NCBI GenBank assembly: GCA_020633195.1
Contig: JACKEC010000034.1
Location: forward strand, 21,848-85,847
DNA from: Sandaracinaceae bacterium
Lineage (GTDB): Bacteria; Myxococcota_A; Polyangia; Polyangiales; Sandaracinaceae
DNA length: 64,000 nt
Direction: 5' to 3'
Shown here piece by piece: positions 61,253 through 64,000 of the stretch. How positions within the stretch are numbered: position 1 is the stretch's first letter; every line of letters starts with the position of its first letter. The translations under genes and the position numbers were made by a program. The notes beneath the pieces are model-generated. The model was not told the origin of the DNA, searched no databases, and worked only from the letters and a program-made list of their open reading frames with translations.

Positions 61253-63351
61253 CAGCCGCGCCCGAGCATCTGCAGCAGCGTCGCCTCGTCGATCACGGCG
61301 ACGCCGAGCTTCTGCGCCTTGTCGAGCTTGCTGCCCGCCTCCTCGCCCGCGACGACGAAGTCGGTCTTCTTGCTGACCGAGCCGCTGACCTTGCCGCCCG
61401 CGATCTTGATCCGCTCGGCGGCCTCGGTGCGCTTGAGCGTGGGCAAGGTGCCGGTGAGGACGAAGGTCTTGTTGGCCACGCCCTCGACCTCCTCGCGGGT
61501 CTCGACGACGGCGTCGAGCTTGACCCCGTGCCCGGCCAACGCGGCGAACACGGCGCGGGTCGCTGGCGAGTCGAGCTCGGCGAAGATGACGTCCGCGGTC
61601 TTGCGCGCGAGGCCCTCGATCGCGCCCGTCCCCTTCTCCGGCGCGAGCGCCTCGACGGCCGCCTCGTCGCCCGCGACGTAGCGCGCCGCGAACTCGAGGA
61701 GGCGCTCGGCGCTGCCGAAGTAGCTCGCGAGGTCCTCCGCCATGCGCTCGCCGAGGTGCCGGATCGCGAGGCCGACGAGCACGCGCGCGAGGCCCCGGCC
61801 CTTCGCCCGCGCGAGCGCGTCGACGACGTTCTGCGCGCTCTTCTCGCCCATCCGCTCGAGGCGCGCGAGCTGCTCGACGGTCAGGCCGAAGAGCGCGTCG
61901 GGGGTGGCGATGGAGTACGCCTGCGCGACCTGCGCGATGAGCTTCTCGCCGAGCCCCTCGACGTCCATCGCGGAGCGGCTCGCGAAGTGCTGCAGGCGCT
62001 CGGAGACCTTGGCCGGGCAAGCGGGGTTGACGCAGTAGATGAAGATCTCCTCGACGACGGGCTCGCTCCCGCACGAGGGGCACGTGGTCGGCCGCGAGAC
62101 CGCGCGAGCGTCCGCGGGGCGCGCGTCCTTCTTCACGCCGACGACCTGCGGGATGATCTCGCCCGCCTTCTCGACGAGCACCGTGTCGCCGATGCGGATG
62201 TCCTTGCGCTCGATCTCGACGAAGTTGTGGAGCGACGCGCGCGACACCGTGGTCTGCGCGAGGAGCACGGGCTCGAGGTGCGCGACCGGGGTGAGCTTGC
62301 CGCTCTTGCCGACCTGCACGCTCACATCGAGGAGGCGCGTCGCCTTGCGCTCCGGCGGGAACTTGAACGCGATGCCCCAGTGCGGGTGGTGCCCCGTCTC
62401 GCCGAGCCGGCCGTACCACTTGAGCTCGTCGATCTTGATGACCATCCCGTCGATGTCGAAGTCGAGGGTGGCGCGGCGCGCGCCGTAGGCCTCGCAGTGC
62501 GCGAACGCCGCGGCGACGTCGTCGGCGCGGAGGATCTCGTCGACGTAGACGGGCGCGCCGCGGTCGGCGAGCCACCGCAGGATCCCGCTCTGCGAGTCGG
62601 GGAGCTCGACCCCCTCGACCCACGGCACCTGGTAGAGGAACGAGCGGATCCCCGCCTCGCCGAGCCCCTCGGGCTCCTTGCGCTTCATCAACCCGGCGCA
62701 CCCGTTCCGAGGGTTGATGATGGTCCGCTCGCCCGCCGCCGCGAGGCGCGCGTTGTAGGCGCGGAACGCCGACGTCGGCCAGTAGAGCTCGCCCCGCACC
62801 TCGAGCGTCCCGCTCGAGACGCCCTCGAGCCGGCGGGGCACCGCGCCGCTCTCCTCGACCTGTCGCGTGATCACGTCCCCGCTGCGACCGTCGCCGCGCG
62901 TGACCGCGCGCGTGAGCTCGCCGCCCTCGTAGAGCAACGACACGCTGATGCCGTCGATCTTCGGCTCCACCAACAGAGGCAGGCGCGCGCCGTCCTCGAG
63001 CTCGAGCTCCTTGAGGCGGCGCACGTACCACTGCTCGAGCTGCTCGCGCAGGGGGATGGGCTCGCCGTGGCTGTCGCGCCGGTTGGGCGAGAGCTTCTCG
63101 AGGGAGAGCATCGCCACCCGGTGCTCGACCGTCTCGAAGCCCTCCGTGTGATCGGCGCCCGGCGCCGCGTCGAGGCGCTCGCCCTCCTCGAGGCCGAGCG
63201 CGTCCGCGAGCTCGCCGTAGCGCTCGAACATCTCGTCGAACTCGGAGTCGGGGATCTCGGCCTCACCGCGCCGATAGGCCGCCTCGTGGTAGGCGATCTG
63301 CTCGGCGAGCTGGGTCAGCTCTCGGCGTTGCTCGTCTGCGCTCGTGGGCAT
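61252..63351 (-). CDS. ligA: NAD-dependent DNA ligase LigA
   Basis: A 699-residue ligase. Domain Ia with the NAD-binding YHEAAYRRGE segment; the adenylation active-site lysine in VEPKIDGISVSLLYEGG (KIDG); OB-fold (GRLGETGHHPHWGIAFKFPPERKATRLL); a four-cysteine zinc finger (CPSCGSEPVVEE with CVNPACPAKV); the helix-hairpin-helix set; and a C-terminal BRCT domain (GVANKTFVLTGTLPTLKRTEAAERI). ATG 63351 is preceded by TATTCT at 8 nt. This is an essential replication/repair enzyme. Confidence 0.97.
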   Translation of the reverse strand: MPTSADEQRRELTQLAEQIAYHEAAYRRGEAEIPDSEFDEMFERYGELADALGLEEGERLDAAPGADHTEGFETVEHRVAMLSLEKLSPNRRDSHGEPIPLREQLEQWYVRRLKELELEDGARLPLLVEPKIDGISVSLLYEGGELTRAVTRGDGRSGDVITRQVEESGAVPRRLEGVSSGTLEVRGELYWPTSAFRAYNARLAAAGERTIINPRNGCAGLMKRKEPEGLGEAGIRSFLYQVPWVEGVELPDSQSGILRWLADRGAPVYVDEILRADDVAAAFAHCEAYGARRATLDFDIDGMVIKIDELKWYGRLGETGHHPHWGIAFKFPPERKATRLLDVSVQVGKSGKLTPVAHLEPVLLAQTTVSRASLHNFVEIERKDIRIGDTVLVEKAGEIIPQVVGVKKDARPADARAVSRPTTCPSCGSEPVVEEIFIYCVNPACPAKVSERLQHFASRSAMDVEGLGEKLIAQVAQAYSIATPDALFGLTVEQLARLERMGEKSAQNVVDALARAKGRGLARVLVGLAIRHLGERMAEDLASYFGSAERLLEFAARYVAGDEAAVEALAPEKGTGAIEGLARKTADVIFAELDSPATRAVFAALAGHGVKLDAVVETREEVEGVANKTFVLTGTLPTLKRTEAAERIKIAGGKVSGSVSKKTDFVVAGEEAGSKLDKAQKLGVAVIDEATLLQMLGRG

Positions 63352-63359
63352 GGCGGGGG

Positions 63360-63365
63360 AGAATA
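63360..63365 (-). promoter_or_regulatory. -10-like hexamer TATTCT for ligA
   Basis: TATTCT on the minus strand ends 8 nt before ATG 63351; no ribosome site. It is back to back with the promoter of the next gene. Confidence 0.45.
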
Positions 63366-63373
63366 CCAAGTGA

Positions 63374-63379
63374 CAGAAT
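63374..63379 (+). promoter_or_regulatory. -10-like hexamer CAGAAT
   Basis: CAGAAT ends exactly 6 nt before GTG 63386. It is 9 bp from the divergent ligA hexamer. Confidence 0.35.
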
Positions 63380-63385
63380 CCCCAA

Positions 63386-63985
63386 GTGTCTCCTGAGGGA
63401 CGGGGAGCGTTCGCGGCCATCGCGGCGAGCTTGCTGCTGAGCTCGGTCGCGCTCGCGCAGCCGGCCGAGCCGGACCCGGAGCGCCTGCGCGCGCAGGCCC
63501 ACGCCGCGCTCGCCGAGGGTCGCATCGAGCAGGCCTACGGGCTCATGCGCGCAGCCGCGGAGTGCGAGGCGGCCGCGAGCGACTGGCGCGAGGTCGCCGA
63601 GATCGCCGGGATCCTGAGGCTCGACCGCGTCGCGCTCGCCGCCTACGGCGCGTACCTCGAGCGGGCGCCGCAGGCCGAGGATCGAGCGGCGGTCGAGGGC
63701 CGCGTCCGCGTGCTCCGGCACCTCGCGGCGGGGGCTCACTACGCGCTCGACGACGGCGGCCGCTCGGTGCGCGAGCTCGTCGACTGGGACGGGCAGCCGA
63801 TCGCGGCCGGTCCCCCGGGGAGCGTGCTCGTCGACTGGCAAGGGCGCCCGCAGGCGCGCCACACGGAGCTGCTCTCGCTCGCCGAGTGGGACGGCACGGT
63901 GCGCGGGCCCGCCGCCCCGATCGCCGCGGTCCGGACGCCGCGAGGCGACGGCGTCGGCTTCGGTCGCGCGCTGTCCGCGCCCTGA
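63386..63985 (+). CDS. Exported protein with TPR-like helices, unknown function
   Basis: A 199-residue protein. Signal peptide (cleaved near ALAQ, about residue 25). The mature part has two to three TPR-like helix pairs (about 30-115; LRAQAHAALAEGRIEQAYGLM, LDRVALAAYGAYLERAP) and a short beta-rich tail rich in Trp-Asp (LVDWDGQP, LVDWQGRP). It starts with GTG and no ribosome site. The last 15 bases of the window after its stop hold nothing recognisable. Confidence 0.6.
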   Translation: MSPEGRGAFAAIAASLLLSSVALAQPAEPDPERLRAQAHAALAEGRIEQAYGLMRAAAECEAAASDWREVAEIAGILRLDRVALAAYGAYLERAPQAEDRAAVEGRVRVLRHLAAGAHYALDDGGRSVRELVDWDGQPIAAGPPGSVLVDWQGRPQARHTELLSLAEWDGTVRGPAAPIAAVRTPRGDGVGFGRALSAP

Positions 63986-64000
63986 ACGATCTCCGGCGGT

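Overview
The window is about 64 kb of very GC-rich DNA, packed with genes and with almost no gene-free stretch longer than 200 bases. It looks like a chromosome segment of a myxobacterium. The closest impression is the Polyangiales/Sandaracinaceae side of the group; this is an inference from gene content, not from a search. The signs are three proteins with MYXO-CTERM tails (starting at 2684, 23107 and 46128), Myxococcus-type cysteine-rich repeats, MopE-type metal-binding repeats, many lipoproteins, and near-exclusive G/C at third codon positions. No tRNA, rRNA, CRISPR array, transposase or phage gene was seen.

Layout. 1-9.4 kb: surface lipoproteins, including an M49-like metallopeptidase and a VanY/VCBS/MopE wall-associated protein, an orphan ExbD, a cytochrome P450 and a protein of hydrophobic decapeptide repeats. 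9.4-14.4 kb: FAD oxidoreductase, membrane 4Fe-4S protein, peroxiredoxin and metallophosphoesterase. 14.4-24.9 kb: a beta-lactamase/NamZ (DUF1343) fusion, PhoH, a di-heme cytochrome/LVIVD operon and a cysteine-rich MYXO-CTERM protein. 25-32.1 kb: housekeeping genes (AlkB-like, msrA, RibD-like reductase, miaB-vanZ-gamma carbonic anhydrase, lepA, a small ribbon-helix-helix protein). 32.3-35.8 kb: two tandem Asp-repeat lipoproteins, a GntR regulator and an MFS carrier. 35.9-41.2 kb: a Fur-type iron operon (imelysin, HTTM protein, TonB receptor). 41.2-46 kb: an ECF sigma/FecR-like/exported protein unit and a TSP3-VWA lipoprotein. 46.1-55.3 kb: large cysteine-rich or Ig-like surface proteins, including two tandem DVDCGG-repeat paralogues, then a GNAT enzyme and a TPR lipoprotein. 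55.3-64 kb: an MFS carrier, pntAB, a ligA-dsbA-DUF547 operon and a TPR exported protein.

Expression signals. Many genes lack a Shine-Dalgarno sequence. Instead a TANNNT hexamer lies 5-10 nt before the start codon, often exactly 6 nt, which is what leaderless mRNAs would show. Two of these promoters start a 10-13 codon ORF whose stop overlaps the start of the real gene. Within operons, genes are coupled by ATGA, GTGA or TGATG overlaps.

Best candidates for new biology. (1) The iron operon has a consensus promoter whose start region carries overlapping Fur boxes, and its TonB receptor has a long Asp-rich tract encoded by hexanucleotide repeats just before the TonB box. (2) A roughly 105-bp three-hairpin repeat occurs twice, each copy beginning in the stop codon of the gene before it (23107 gene and lepA). 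(3) The leaderless promoter/mini-ORF arrangement described above.
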